The notes: a model not told the origin generated them from the letters alone. A stretch of DNA of 64,000 nt from Bifidobacteriaceae bacterium (GCA_022651005.1 JALCQD010000004.1:62001-126000); one strand, 5' to 3'; shown: positions 34,194 through 44,225, counted from the stretch's first letter. Translations and numbers: made by a program.

Positions 34194-36869
34194 ATGAAGC
34201 ATTCTGCACTGTGGAAAGACGCCTGGCGCGCAATCTCGAAAAACGGTAAGCGCTTTGCCGCCATTGCCATCATCTGTGCTGTGGGCGTCATGATGCTCAA
34301 CGGGCTGAGCGCTGTTGGCGTCGATATTCGTGGCGGTCTCGATGAGTTCTTTGACGAGACGTCCATGCACGACGTGAGCGTTGTGTCGACAATGGGCTTG
34401 GAGAAGTCCGATATCACGGCCTTGCGAAAGGTGGACGGCGTTGCGAAAGCGGCGGGCGTGCACATGCAAAGCTCGTACACGAAGGTTAACGGCAAGCAAG
34501 AGTCGGCCACCGTGACCGCCCTCAATGAGCAGGGGCTGGATAAGCCGTCGGTAAGTTCCGGTCGGCTGCCCACTGCCGCGCATGAAGTCGCCGTCACGGA
34601 GCACTATCTCTCTGATTCCGGCAAGAAAATCGGTGACACCCTGACATTCACAAGGGCGGATACAGATACTGACGCCACGTTCTCTTCCGGCGAATACACC
34701 ATCGTCGGGGAGGTCTCCGACCCCACAGATATCGTCAACCCCAAGGGGCCGCTCGCCATAACAACGGGTAGCAAAACTATCTACTCGCTCTTTACTGACT
34801 CTGCGGCAGTAACGGGTGACAACCCCTACACCTCCGCCATCGTGACGTTCAAGGGCGCCGCCGCGCTCGATACGTATGGCGACGACTACGCACACGTCAT
34901 TGATACTGGCACCAAAAGTATCGAAAAAATTCAGAGCGCCCGAGAGAAGGCGCGCACAGACGAGATCAAGTCTGACGCGCTCGACAAGCTCGCGACTCAG
35001 GAAGACAAGATCGACGCACAGAAAACAAAGCTCGATGCACAGAAGGCCACGATCGACGCGCTGCCCGACGCCATGCCGCAGAAGGCCGCTGCGGAATCCG
35101 AGATCGCGCAAGCCGAGAAGAAAATCTCAGATGCGGAGTCAAAGATCTCCGATGCAAAAGCCGACATCAACGACATGGATTCGGCTCAATGGCATATCCG
35201 CGATCGCAACGCGCTCAGCAGCTATGCCGACGTGAAGACCGAATCGAGCCTCATCATGAGCGTGGGCAAGGCGTTCCCGGTGCTCTTCCTCGTCATCGCG
35301 ATTCTGGTGAGCCTCACCGCCATCACGCGCATGATTGAGGAGGATCGTCAGCTCATCGGCACCTACAAGGCCCTGGGATATACGCGTGGCGAAATCGTCA
35401 CCAAATATGTGCTGTACTCGTTCATGGCCTGCTTCGTGGGCGGCGTGATCGGCGACGCCCTCGGCATCTTCGGATTCCCCTACGTCATGACGCATAAGCT
35501 GATCGGCAATCTGTACACGCTGGCCCATTACCCGCTCATCATCAATTGGGCCACGGGCATCGGCGGAATACTGCTCTTCGTCGTGGCGATCGTGGGCTCT
35601 GCCATCATCGTGAGCGCGGGAGAGTTGCGGCTCAATCCCGCTACTCTCATGCTGCCCAAGGCCCCCAAAGCGGGCAAGACCATCTTCCTGCAGCGCATCG
35701 GCGTCGTATGGAATCACCTATCGTTCTTGGACAAGGTGACGGCGAGAAACCTCTTCCGCTACAAATCTCGTGCCGCCATGGTGATTGTCGGTGTGCTTGG
35801 CTGCACGGCTCTGGTGACCATTGGCTTCGGCATGGGCAACTCCGCCCTGACACTGATGCCGCGCCAGAATGCCGAGATCTCGACGTACGACGCGCTCACG
35901 GTCACCTCCAACGACGATCACAAGAAGTCGCAAGAGGATCTCACCTCCAGCGATCATGTGAAATCCACCTTGTCCATCCGCGTGGAATCCGCCACGCTGT
36001 CTCGCAGCGGCTCCGAAGACAGCAATACCTTCACGGCTCAGATGATTGTGGTGCCGAACGGAAAGACGCTGAATGGTTATATCAACGTCCATCAGACGGA
36101 CGGAACCGCCATCGCGCTCAAGGACTCGGGGGTGGTGGTCACCGAAAACGCGGCCAAGAACCTCGATCTCAGCGCGGGCAGCACGGTGAACGTGGAGGAC
36201 ACGGCTTTGCAGACAGAGGCTGCCAAGGTTACGGCCGTGGCGCGCAATTACACGGGTAATTACGTGTATATGAGTCAAAAGGCGTACGAAAAGCTGTATG
36301 GCAGCGACGAGGATTTCGCCGCCAACGCCGACCTCGTTCAGCTGAGCGATTCTGACGATGCCGATGCTCAGATTGCCTTCACCGACGACCTCGGCGGGCA
36401 GAGCGAGTATCTCTCCGTGGTCAACAACGCCAAGACCCAGGCCAACTTCACGAAGAGCTTCATGATCTTCTTCGTGCTCATCGGCTTCATCGTGGTGATG
36501 GCGGCCGTGCTGGCGTTTGTGGTGCTGTACACATTGGCGTCCACGAACATCTCGGAGCGTGAACGGGAGCTTGCCACCATTAAGGTGCTCGGCTTCAGAA
36601 ACCACGAGGTGCATAGCTACGTCAACAAGGAGATGACGCTTCTCAGCATCTTTGGCATTATCCTCGGCCTGCCGATTGGCTTTTACTTGCTCGACCTGCT
36701 GCTGAGTACGCTCAACATGCCGGGAATGAACATCGTGGCGAATGTGCAGTGGTTCGTGTACGTTGGCGCGGCGGCGCTGGCGTTGATTTTCACCTGGTTG
36801 GTGAGTCTCACCACGAATCGTGCACTCGACCACATCGACATGGTGGGAGCGCTCAAGAGCCCGGAGTGA
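34194..36869 (+). CDS. FtsX-like ABC transporter permease with coiled-coil extracytoplasmic domain
   Basis: This 891-residue permease has an N-terminal membrane helix (about 17-40) and a large extracellular domain. That domain contains a long coiled coil (about 250-325, repeated QKTKLDAQKATIDA-like heptads). Three helices (about 360-480) make up the first FtsX domain. A second extracellular domain and three C-terminal helices (about 750-880) make up the second. Proteins of this shape export peptides or lipids or transmit ATPase motion to surface partners. With the ATPase and the divergent TetR regulator it forms an inducible export module, possibly for resistance to an antimicrobial. The substrate is unknown. 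Confidence 0.9.
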   Translation: MKHSALWKDAWRAISKNGKRFAAIAIICAVGVMMLNGLSAVGVDIRGGLDEFFDETSMHDVSVVSTMGLEKSDITALRKVDGVAKAAGVHMQSSYTKVNGKQESATVTALNEQGLDKPSVSSGRLPTAAHEVAVTEHYLSDSGKKIGDTLTFTRADTDTDATFSSGEYTIVGEVSDPTDIVNPKGPLAITTGSKTIYSLFTDSAAVTGDNPYTSAIVTFKGAAALDTYGDDYAHVIDTGTKSIEKIQSAREKARTDEIKSDALDKLATQEDKIDAQKTKLDAQKATIDALPDAMPQKAAAESEIAQAEKKISDAESKISDAKADINDMDSAQWHIRDRNALSSYADVKTESSLIMSVGKAFPVLFLVIAILVSLTAITRMIEEDRQLIGTYKALGYTRGEIVTKYVLYSFMACFVGGVIGDALGIFGFPYVMTHKLIGNLYTLAHYPLIINWATGIGGILLFVVAIVGSAIIVSAGELRLNPATLMLPKAPKAGKTIFLQRIGVVWNHLSFLDKVTARNLFRYKSRAAMVIVGVLGCTALVTIGFGMGNSALTLMPRQNAEISTYDALTVTSNDDHKKSQEDLTSSDHVKSTLSIRVESATLSRSGSEDSNTFTAQMIVVPNGKTLNGYINVHQTDGTAIALKDSGVVVTENAAKNLDLSAGSTVNVEDTALQTEAAKVTAVARNYTGNYVYMSQKAYEKLYGSDEDFAANADLVQLSDSDDADAQIAFTDDLGGQSEYLSVVNNAKTQANFTKSFMIFFVLIGFIVVMAAVLAFVVLYTLASTNISERERELATIKVLGFRNHEVHSYVNKEMTLLSIFGIILGLPIGFYLLDLLLSTLNMPGMNIVANVQWFVYVGAAALALIFTWLVSLTTNRALDHIDMVGALKSPE

Positions 36870-36914
36870 TCGGGGAGTAATCGCTGGCGTGGGCAAAATC
36901 CTCCCATCGGATGA

Positions 36915-36960
36915 TTGCCGAACGGGCTTCCATCGCGCTCGATCCGTGCTCGTTCGGCAA
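36915..36960. terminator. Inverted repeat after the ABC permease gene, possible terminator
   Basis: TTGCCGAACG (36915-36924) and CGTTCGGCAA (36951-36960) are exact 10-bp inverted repeats with a 26-nt loop, 45 bp after the stop. No T-run follows on the plus strand. The remaining sequence up to the mvk gene shows no gene. Confidence 0.5.
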
Positions 36961-37153
36961 AAATAATCGGATTCAGCTATCGCTTGCATCGGGAACCGGG
37001 CAGAATACCTCAAGGAAGTGTGCCGACTCGACGTGGTCTGTCCGGTTTCTGATTTTGATGTCAGTAAGCCAGAAGGATTCCTCTCCTCTTCGACTCTGCG
37101 CGCTACAAGCGGTGATGATGGCGATTTAGGCGGTAGTGAACTCGGAGGTCCAG

Positions 37154-38119
37154 GTGCACGCAGAATTCGGAGCTCAGTCTCACGTGGTCGTACACGACGA
37201 GGCGGGTGCGGATGGTAGCAAGACTACGCACGGCAAGACCATTTTGATTGGCGAACATTCCGTGGTGTATGGCTATAACGCTCTGTGCATGCCGCTCAAG
37301 GAACTCACACTCACGACGACGGTGAAGCCGGAAGATGCCGGCCCCAGCCTCTTCACGAATCATTATCATGGACTTTTTTCACAGGCTCCCGCCGACTATG
37401 ACGGACTCCACTTCCTCGTGGATGGCCTGATTCTCGATCAGCACCTTCCCGAGAAGGTATCGCTCAACTACGAGGGCGAGATTCCAATGGAGCGGGGTCT
37501 AGGCTCTTCCGCAGCCGTTGCGCTCGGAACGGTGCGCGCCATCAACTCCTACTATTCTCTCGGAATGGATGAGTCGGACATCGTGACATGGGCCAACAAG
37601 GCAGAGAACATCACGCATGGTTCGGCGTCCGGTCTCGACGTGGCCACCGTCAAAAGCGATCATCTCGTATCCTTCAACAAAACCGACGGCCCCCAGGAAA
37701 TTACCAGTGAACTGGGTGCCTACCTAGTGATCAGCGATACAGGTGAGCTCGGCAGCACAAAAGCAGCGGTAAGCCAGGTACGTGAACAAATCGGAGCGAG
37801 TGCCGCCAAGAAATCCAGCATGGATCGCTTGGGCGATCTCGCCGACGACGCTATTGAGGCGTGGAGCGGCCGCGATGTGAGCCAATTGGGAAGCATCTTC
37901 AATCGTGCCCAGGAAATTCTGCGCGACTTCGCGCTCTCCACGCGTGCCATCGATCGCATCAACGCGCTGGCGCTCGCCAACGGAGCCGTGGGCTCCAAAC
38001 TCAGTGGTTCGGGCCTCGGCGGAGTGGTGATTTCCCTTGTGCGTGACTCGCGGACGGCGCAGCGACTGCACGACCAGCTGAGTTCCGTAGCCCGCAACGT
38101 GTGGGTTGAGGCCATCTGA
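37154..38119 (+). CDS. mvk: Mevalonate kinase
   Basis: This GHMP kinase of 321 residues phosphorylates mevalonate to 5-phosphomevalonate. HGKTILIGEHSVVYGYNA marks the N-terminus, and the ATP loop is MERGLGSSAAVALG. The third motif is KLSGSGLGGVVISL. I place the start at the GTG at 37154 because GGAGGT lies 4-5 bp upstream; an in-frame GTG at 37136 would add six residues. It is first in a four-gene mevalonate operon, its stop overlapping the next start by one base (TGATG). Confidence 0.93.
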   Translation: MHAEFGAQSHVVVHDEAGADGSKTTHGKTILIGEHSVVYGYNALCMPLKELTLTTTVKPEDAGPSLFTNHYHGLFSQAPADYDGLHFLVDGLILDQHLPEKVSLNYEGEIPMERGLGSSAAVALGTVRAINSYYSLGMDESDIVTWANKAENITHGSASGLDVATVKSDHLVSFNKTDGPQEITSELGAYLVISDTGELGSTKAAVSQVREQIGASAAKKSSMDRLGDLADDAIEAWSGRDVSQLGSIFNRAQEILRDFALSTRAIDRINALALANGAVGSKLSGSGLGGVVISLVRDSRTAQRLHDQLSSVARNVWVEAI

Positions 38120-39243
38120 TGATTTCGGGGGGTTCCCAGCCGGCCTCCGCGTCGGTTGACGCCCTGGTACGTTCGGAAGTTGCGGTGCGTTCGCGAGCAG
38201 CGGCACATTCCGCGACTGCCCGCGCGCACACCAACATTGCGCTCGTCAAATACTGGGGCAAAAAAGACGCTGCGCTGCGCCTCCCCTTCACCTCCAGCAT
38301 CTCCATGACGCTCGAGAGGTTCTACGCGGACACGAGCTTCACGCTCTTGCCGTCAACGCAGGAATCGGAATTCATTCTCGACGGTGCACCGGTGCCGCCT
38401 CATCGCGCCGCTCGTGTGCTGGACTACGTCGCCGCCATGCAGCAGCGACACGGCGTGAGCGGTCCCTTCCGCATTGAATCGGTCAACCACGTGCCCATCA
38501 GCGCGGGGCTCGCCAGCTCGTCGTCCGCCTTTGCTGCGCTCGCCGCCGCCTTTGTGGGAGCGTATGGGCTTGGATCGCGCGAATTGTGCGAGGCGACAAA
38601 GAGCCCGGTAAAAACCTCAGGGCCAGTGGATCGCACCGAGCTATCCCGCATGGCACGGCTAGGATCTGGGTCTGCTTCCCGATCCGTGTTCGGCGGCTTC
38701 GCAAAATGGGAACGCGGCACTGACGACGCCACGTCCGTCGGCGTCTCTCTTGACGAAAAACCGCAGCTCGATCTGTGCCTTACCGCCATTGAGATCGACA
38801 CTGCGCAAAAATCCGTATCGAGCACCGCGGGGATGCGCCGCGTGGTGGAGACCTCCCCGTACTACCCCGTGTGGGTGGAAAACACAGAGCGCGCGTGCTC
38901 TCAAATGGAGGACGCCATCGCTGCCGCGGACTTCACGGGCATCGGCACCCTGGCCCAACAGAACGCCCTTGACATGCACGCCCTCAATATGACGGCTCAC
39001 CCGGGATTCACGTACTTCCAGCCGGAGACGCTCACCGCCATCGCGACGGTGGAGGCGCTCAACAATGACGGTGTGGAGTGCTACTTCACCATTGACGCGG
39101 GTCCCAACATCAAGGTGCTGTCACGGTCAGAAAATGTGGAAGAAATCTCGCGCCGATTCCGTGCGCTCATGCCCGCTGTTACGATTGCATCGACTTCCTT
39201 CGGACCAGGGGTCGAGTATCTGCAAGCGCAAGTAAGGGAATAA
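38119..39243 (+). CDS. mvaD: Diphosphomevalonate decarboxylase
   Basis: This enzyme converts 5-diphosphomevalonate to isopentenyl diphosphate with ATP. The 374-residue GHMP protein shows the family mark ALVKYWGKKD, and GLASSSSAFAALAAA as phosphate loop. The catalytic aspartate region is FTIDAGPN near the C-terminus. The first ~35 residues are a low-complexity extension ahead of the conserved AHTNIALVKYWG. The ATG overlaps the mvk stop by one base, and pmk starts 1 bp after its stop. Confidence 0.94.
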   Translation: MISGGSQPASASVDALVRSEVAVRSRAAAHSATARAHTNIALVKYWGKKDAALRLPFTSSISMTLERFYADTSFTLLPSTQESEFILDGAPVPPHRAARVLDYVAAMQQRHGVSGPFRIESVNHVPISAGLASSSSAFAALAAAFVGAYGLGSRELCEATKSPVKTSGPVDRTELSRMARLGSGSASRSVFGGFAKWERGTDDATSVGVSLDEKPQLDLCLTAIEIDTAQKSVSSTAGMRRVVETSPYYPVWVENTERACSQMEDAIAAADFTGIGTLAQQNALDMHALNMTAHPGFTYFQPETLTAIATVEALNNDGVECYFTIDAGPNIKVLSRSENVEEISRRFRALMPAVTIASTSFGPGVEYLQAQVRE

Positions 39244-39244
39244 C

Positions 39245-40315
39245 GTGATTACTGAGAAAGCTCCTGGGAAGCTTTATGTTGCCGGCGAATATGCCATTCT
39301 TGAGGCAACGAACCCTGCGATCTTGGTTGCTGTTGATGAGTTCGTGACGGTGATGCTCACCGAGTCCGATACCACGGGAACCATTCACTCCAAGCAGTAT
39401 GCGCAGGATTCCATCCACTGGACCCGTAGGGGCTCCCAGATGATTGTGGATAACCGCGACAACCCATTTCATTACATTCTTTCCGCCATCAAGTTCACGG
39501 AGCAGTACGTGGCCGAGAACGGTGGCACCCTCGCCGTCTACAATCTCACCATCAACTCCGAGCTTGACTCGGCCGACGGCAAGAAATACGGCCTCGGTTC
39601 CTCCGCAGCCGTAACGGTTGCCACGGTCAAGGCGGTGCTGCATTTTTACGGCGTGGAGCTGGAGAAGTCGCTGGTCTTCAAGTTGGCGGCCATCGCGCAC
39701 CTCACCGTACAGGGTAACGGCTCGCTGGGTGACGTGGCAGCCAGTGTCTACGGTGGCTGGCTTGCGTACAGGTCGTTTGACCGCGAGTGGTTACGTTCGG
39801 CCGTCTCCTCGCGCCGTCTCACCGACGTGGTGAACGCGCAGTGGCCCGGACTGACGATTCAGTCGCTCAAGCCCGTAGAAGGTCTTGAACTGATTGTGGG
39901 ATGGAGCCAGAAGCCCGCGTCGACCTCGCAGCTGGTGGAAAAGACCGATGAGGAAAAGGACGACAACCGCACGCAGTACAACCAGTTTGTGGCCGATTCG
40001 CGTGACTGCGTGGAGCAGATCATCGCTGGCTTTGAAGCGGGGGATGGCCACGCCATCAAGCAGCAGATTCGGCGCAACCGTGCGTTGTTGCGCTCTCTCA
40101 GCGACTTCAGCAACGTTCCGATTGAGATTCCACGGCTCACGACGCTGATCGACATTGCCGAAAAGTATCACGGTGCCGCCAAGACGTCAGGCGCAGGCAA
40201 TGGAGATTGTGGCATCGTGATTGCCGACCAGAACACAGACGTCGCAGCGATGAAGGCCGAGTGGCAGGCCAACGAGATCCTCCCGCTCGATCTTCACGTG
40301 CATCAGGTGAGCTGA
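39245..40315 (+). CDS. Phosphomevalonate kinase
   Basis: This kinase turns 5-phosphomevalonate into 5-diphosphomevalonate. The 356-residue GHMP kinase begins APGKLYVAGEYAILE, as in Gram-positive MvaK2. It has the ATP loop KKYGLGSSAAVTVATVKA and the C-terminal KTSGAGNGDCGIV. The start is GTG immediately after the mvaD stop. Its stop overlaps the fni ATG (TGATG). All three kinase-fold enzymes of the lower mevalonate pathway are thus coupled in one mRNA. Confidence 0.93.
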   Translation: MITEKAPGKLYVAGEYAILEATNPAILVAVDEFVTVMLTESDTTGTIHSKQYAQDSIHWTRRGSQMIVDNRDNPFHYILSAIKFTEQYVAENGGTLAVYNLTINSELDSADGKKYGLGSSAAVTVATVKAVLHFYGVELEKSLVFKLAAIAHLTVQGNGSLGDVAASVYGGWLAYRSFDREWLRSAVSSRRLTDVVNAQWPGLTIQSLKPVEGLELIVGWSQKPASTSQLVEKTDEEKDDNRTQYNQFVADSRDCVEQIIAGFEAGDGHAIKQQIRRNRALLRSLSDFSNVPIEIPRLTTLIDIAEKYHGAAKTSGAGNGDCGIVIADQNTDVAAMKAEWQANEILPLDLHVHQVS

Positions 40316-41490
40316 TGCACGAGGTGATGTGGACCGACGGGACGGAAGATGCTGGTGGCGCTGGTGGCAGCGTTGTTAGCAGTCGCAGCGGCGTTAGCAG
40401 TGGCAACGGCCGTGCCCAGGAGCCGTTGAGTCGTTCCGCGCGCCGCAAGAACGAGCACTTAGCTCTCGCTCGAAAATTCTACGACGCCGAGGCGCGTAAC
40501 GATTTCGATGAGGTGCACCTCATTCGGCGCACGTTACCGGGAACAACAGTGTCTGCAGACTCGATCCGTACTGAATTCTTCGGGGTGCCCGTGGCGGCGC
40601 CGTTCTTCATCAATGCCATGACGGGTGGGTCCAGTAAATCGGCCGAGATTAACGCAGCACTTGCCCGTGTGGCCGCACGTCACCACATAGCGATGGCGCT
40701 GGGATCGGCGAATATTGTGTCCCGCGAGCCGGAGGCGCTGGCGACCTTCTCCGTGGCGCGCGAGGAAAACCCCGATGGTGCCTTGCTGGTCAACGTGAAC
40801 CCCACCACGCCGCTTGACACTGTGAAGTTATTGGTGCGAGAGCTGAAGCCGGCAGCGGTGCAGGTTCACGTCAACGCTGTGCAGGAGCTTGTGATGCCCG
40901 AGGGCGATCGCGATTTCCAATGGCTGCGGCACATTGCCAATATCGCGGAGAACGTTGAAGTGCCGGTGATCGTCAAGGAAGTGGGGTTTGGTTTCGATGA
41001 GCACTCGTTAGAGCTGCTCCTTGACGCCGGTATTCGCATTGTTGACGTGGCAGGAGCAGGCGGAACCAATTTCGCACGCATCGAGAATTCTCGGCGCAGC
41101 GCTCGTGACTTCGACTATCTCGACGGCATTGGGCTGTCAACAGTAAAGTCACTCTTTAACGCGCGCAGGGTGAACCGTCGGCAGGGACATTCCGCGCCGT
41201 TGACGGTCATCGCGTCCGGTGGCGTGCGCAACCCACTTGACGTAATCAAGTCCCTTGCACTGGGGGCAAAATTCGTGGGAGTGAGTAACGGCTTCCTTCA
41301 GGTTTTACGAACTCAGGGTGAAGAGGCTCTGGACGAGGCTGTGACCCGGTGGGTGGATCATGTGGCAGGGTTGACGGCGCTGTATGGTGCACGTTCTCTC
41401 AACGAGATTCGCGACGTTCACTATTATCTCGGGACTGATCTCGTATCGTATTTGGAACAGACTGGGCCACACGCGGCGCAACTGCTCTGA
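40315..41490 (+). CDS. fni: Isopentenyl-diphosphate delta-isomerase, type 2 (FMN-dependent)
   Basis: This enzyme interconverts isopentenyl and dimethylallyl diphosphate. The 391-residue TIM-barrel flavoprotein contains FFINAMTGGS, the HVNAVQELVMPEGDR stretch with catalytic and Mg-binding residues, VKEVGFG, and the phosphate/FMN site ASGGVRNPLDVIKSLALGA. The first ~40 residues are Gly/Ser-rich. The ATG overlaps the pmk stop, fixing the start. HMG-CoA synthase and reductase, which would complete the pathway, do not follow and must lie elsewhere. Confidence 0.93.
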   Translation: MHEVMWTDGTEDAGGAGGSVVSSRSGVSSGNGRAQEPLSRSARRKNEHLALARKFYDAEARNDFDEVHLIRRTLPGTTVSADSIRTEFFGVPVAAPFFINAMTGGSSKSAEINAALARVAARHHIAMALGSANIVSREPEALATFSVAREENPDGALLVNVNPTTPLDTVKLLVRELKPAAVQVHVNAVQELVMPEGDRDFQWLRHIANIAENVEVPVIVKEVGFGFDEHSLELLLDAGIRIVDVAGAGGTNFARIENSRRSARDFDYLDGIGLSTVKSLFNARRVNRRQGHSAPLTVIASGGVRNPLDVIKSLALGAKFVGVSNGFLQVLRTQGEEALDEAVTRWVDHVAGLTALYGARSLNEIRDVHYYLGTDLVSYLEQTGPHAAQLL

Positions 41491-41528
41491 GGCGTTTTGT
41501 ACGTCGTCCAGACAGTACTCTTAAAGGC

Positions 41529-41891
41529 ATGGGACTTTTCGCAAAACTCAAAGGCGTGTTTGCAAACTCTGCTGCTCCGCAATTCCTCGGTGACGATGGC
41601 TCTCTCGTCGTGCTGCATGACGACTCCATCGAGCGCATCTGGGGACGCGTGGGCGGATCCGCTGCGGCCGATGCTGAGCCACGCCACGAGGTGTGGGAAT
41701 TGGACGAGGTGGAGGCAGAGCTGTCCATTCGCGCCGATCTCATGACAATCACAAGGGGAGAGCGGCGCTGGCAGATTCCCGTGGCGGAGGCGAGCGTGAG
41801 CGCAAATGCCGCGGCCCTCTTCATCAACCGCGTCAACGAGGCCTCTCATGGTGCGGCGCTCAATGTGGCGACCTTCGTTCATCCGCGCTGA
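41529..41891 (+). CDS. Small hypothetical protein
   Basis: This 120-residue soluble protein lacks a signal peptide, membrane helix or recognised domain. It alternates beta-strand-like stretches (GSLVVLHDDSIERIWGRV, ELSIRADLMTITRGERRWQI) and ends in a helix, which might suggest a small PH- or barrel-like fold. It begins 38 bp after fni on the same strand, so it may ride on the mevalonate transcript. I do not recognise a family. Confidence 0.65.
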   Translation: MGLFAKLKGVFANSAAPQFLGDDGSLVVLHDDSIERIWGRVGGSAAADAEPRHEVWELDEVEAELSIRADLMTITRGERRWQIPVAEASVSANAAALFINRVNEASHGAALNVATFVHPR

Positions 41892-41962
41892 TTATCTGCT
41901 CATTCACTGTGCTTAGAACGTGAAACTGGATACCGGGTAGGGACGCCAGTACCCTTAGAGGC

Positions 41963-43390
41963 ATGGAAAATGTGAATGAGTCTGCGCATCAACCACTGTC
42001 TGTGTCTGCCAGGTTGGGGCGCTTGCAGTTCCATCGCTCTGGAAAGTTCCGCGTCCTGCAGTTCTCGGATATCCAAGACGGCCCCAAGGTCTCGCCAGAT
42101 ACCATTCATCTCATTGCCGCCACGTGCGACGCAGCGCGTCCGGATTTGGTGATCTTCACCGGTGATCAGATAGCCGGATACGATCCCGCGTTCCTCGCCA
42201 CCTACCGCAAGCGCCGGTGGGCCACAGCATGGGACGGCGTGTACGCCACATCGCGTGCCGTGGGCAAGGGCGTCAATAATCTTATGGAGGCCGCAACCCC
42301 CAACCGTAAGAAGCTGTCGGGCGACACTATGACGCCCAGCGAGATCTCCGAAAAGCGTCAGCACGAGGAGGATCCCTACGCCCTCACCCGTGAAATGGTG
42401 CGCAAGCAGGCGGCTCAATTTCTCGCCCCGCTCATCGAGCGTGGCATTCCCTTCGCCATCACCTATGGCAATCACGATTTTCAGTGCGGACTCGAGACGT
42501 CGGATCTCGACGCCATCTACCGCGAGTTTCCCGGCTGCCTCAACCCCGAGGCGTCGGGAACGTCGTCGTTGCGGGCACGTGCCGTCCCCGGTTCCGGCAT
42601 GCGCGACCAGGTGGCGTACGCTTGCGAGCCCGGAACTTTCGCTTTGCCTGTGAGCTCGCTCGAGCACGACAACAACGTCATCGGCCTCGTCATCGCCGAC
42701 TCTGGGGACTATGCGCCCGCGGGTGGCTACGGCACTCCCTCTGAGAGAGCCGTTGAATGGATTGAGCGTGTGCCGAGCGCGTTGAAGACGAAGTCGATTA
42801 TTTTCCAGCACATTCCGCTGCCGCAGTTTTACCGCCTGCTGCGCCCCGTGCCGGCGACCACCGCGTATGCGATTCAGGGGTACCGTACCTACGACAAGCA
42901 ATGCTATGTGATTGATGACACCGTTGCGCAGCCCGGAGGCTATTTAGGGGAGGGCGTGAGCTGCCCTGACACCGATGCCGGTGAATTCGACGCCATGAAG
43001 CGCTCAGATGGTTACTTCGGACTTTTTGCGGGTCATGATCACCGCAACGCCTACGTGGGAACCGTCGATGGCATGCTGCTGGGCGCCACTCCGACGTGCG
43101 GCTTTGGATCGTATGGGCCCCCTGCGCCCCGCCGAGCTGCGCGACTTTTTGAGTTCGACATCCGGCACCCGTACAGCCCGCGCACTCAGCTGCTCGAGTT
43201 CGGCGAGATTGTGGGCAAACCATCATCCCGCGCCGTGTACACTTTCGCGATGAGCCATCTGCCGAAGGGGCCGAGCGACGCCACGAATTTACTTCGGAGG
43301 CCGGGATTCCTCGCATGGGCAGCGGCGGCCATAGCGGGTTTAGGCGCGGCGTTCCTCGGATCCCTCGGAGATAAGGGCGACAAGCGGTAA
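41963..43390 (+). CDS. Calcineurin-like metallophosphoesterase
   Basis: This 475-residue protein has all five metal-site motifs of the family: QFSDIQDG, FTGDQ, YGNHDF, FQHIP and AGHDHRN. It is of the DUF/Dcr2-like phosphoprotein or phosphodiesterase group, with a long insert between motifs 2 and 3 (about residues 75-150). The C-terminus has a hydrophobic helix (about 448-468) followed by a short charged tail, so the protein may be tail-anchored in the membrane. The substrate is unknown. It converges closely on the IclR regulator gene (22 bp). Confidence 0.87.
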   Translation: MENVNESAHQPLSVSARLGRLQFHRSGKFRVLQFSDIQDGPKVSPDTIHLIAATCDAARPDLVIFTGDQIAGYDPAFLATYRKRRWATAWDGVYATSRAVGKGVNNLMEAATPNRKKLSGDTMTPSEISEKRQHEEDPYALTREMVRKQAAQFLAPLIERGIPFAITYGNHDFQCGLETSDLDAIYREFPGCLNPEASGTSSLRARAVPGSGMRDQVAYACEPGTFALPVSSLEHDNNVIGLVIADSGDYAPAGGYGTPSERAVEWIERVPSALKTKSIIFQHIPLPQFYRLLRPVPATTAYAIQGYRTYDKQCYVIDDTVAQPGGYLGEGVSCPDTDAGEFDAMKRSDGYFGLFAGHDHRNAYVGTVDGMLLGATPTCGFGSYGPPAPRRAARLFEFDIRHPYSPRTQLLEFGEIVGKPSSRAVYTFAMSHLPKGPSDATNLLRRPGFLAWAAAAIAGLGAAFLGSLGDKGDKR

Positions 43391-43412
43391 GGGGAGTCGG
43401 AGCCTCTCGGGT

Positions 43413-44225
43413 TTAGTGAGTTCCGGCTTTGACGAGCGCTTCGGACAGGTACTTGCCCGCAGCCATCACGATTGGAGCATAGAGGCGTCCGGGCTGCGTG
43501 CCCATGCGCTCCTGCGGTCCAGAAATTGAAATGGCCGCGATGACCTGGCCTGAAGCGTTGCGAATAGGAGCGGATACCGAAGAGACGCCCGGTTCGCGCT
43601 CTCCCATGGACTGAGCCCATCCGCGCTTACGAATGGTGGCGAGTTGTGTTGCGGAGAACTTCGCGCGGCGCAGTCCCTGATGAAGACGGTCTGATTCCTC
43701 CCACGCGAGGAGAATCTGTGCGGCCGAGCCCGCTTCCATGGAGAGCACGGCGCCCACGGGTATGGAGTCGCGCAGGCCCGAGGAGCGTTCGACGGCGGCG
43801 ATGCAGATGCGCTGGTCGCCCTGACGGCGATAGATTTGCGCGGATTCCCCGGTGCGCTCGAGAAGCGTGTTCAAAACGGGGCCGGAAGCGGTGAGAAGAC
43901 GATCTTCACCGGCTGCTGCGGCGAGTTCCGCGAAGCGTGATCCGAGGACGAAGCGGCCGTGCTGGTCGCGGGCAATAAAGCGGTGACGTTCCAGAGCAAC
44001 AGCAAGACGATGTGCGGTGGGGCGAGCGAGCCCGGTCTCCGCTACGAGGCTGGCAAGTGTTGTGGGGCCATTCTCGAGTGCATCGAGAATCTTCGCTGCC
44101 TTATCCAGTACTCCGACGCCAGAATGAATAGTATTTTCCTCATTATGGGAATGGTCACTATTCGAGACGGTCTGCGAGATTGTGAATTCTGCGTTTTGCG
44201 AGGGTTCTTGTGAGATAGGGTCCAT
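43413..44225 (-). CDS. IclR-family transcriptional regulator next to leuCD
   Basis: This 271-residue regulator has a Ser/Asn-rich N-terminal extension (1-35). An IclR-type winged helix follows (about 37-95; [20 protein letters not shown], then [16 protein letters not shown]), and a ligand-binding domain. It is divergent from leuC with 105 bp between, the same arrangement as NdgR/LtbR of other actinobacteria, which control leuCD. That role is inferred from family and place. I take the ATG at 44225 (MDPISQ); the longer frame to 44285 would run into the leuC control region. Confidence 0.88.
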   Translation of the reverse strand: MDPISQEPSQNAEFTISQTVSNSDHSHNEENTIHSGVGVLDKAAKILDALENGPTTLASLVAETGLARPTAHRLAVALERHRFIARDQHGRFVLGSRFAELAAAAGEDRLLTASGPVLNTLLERTGESAQIYRRQGDQRICIAAVERSSGLRDSIPVGAVLSMEAGSAAQILLAWEESDRLHQGLRRAKFSATQLATIRKRGWAQSMGEREPGVSSVSAPIRNASGQVIAAISISGPQERMGTQPGRLYAPIVMAAGKYLSEALVKAGTH

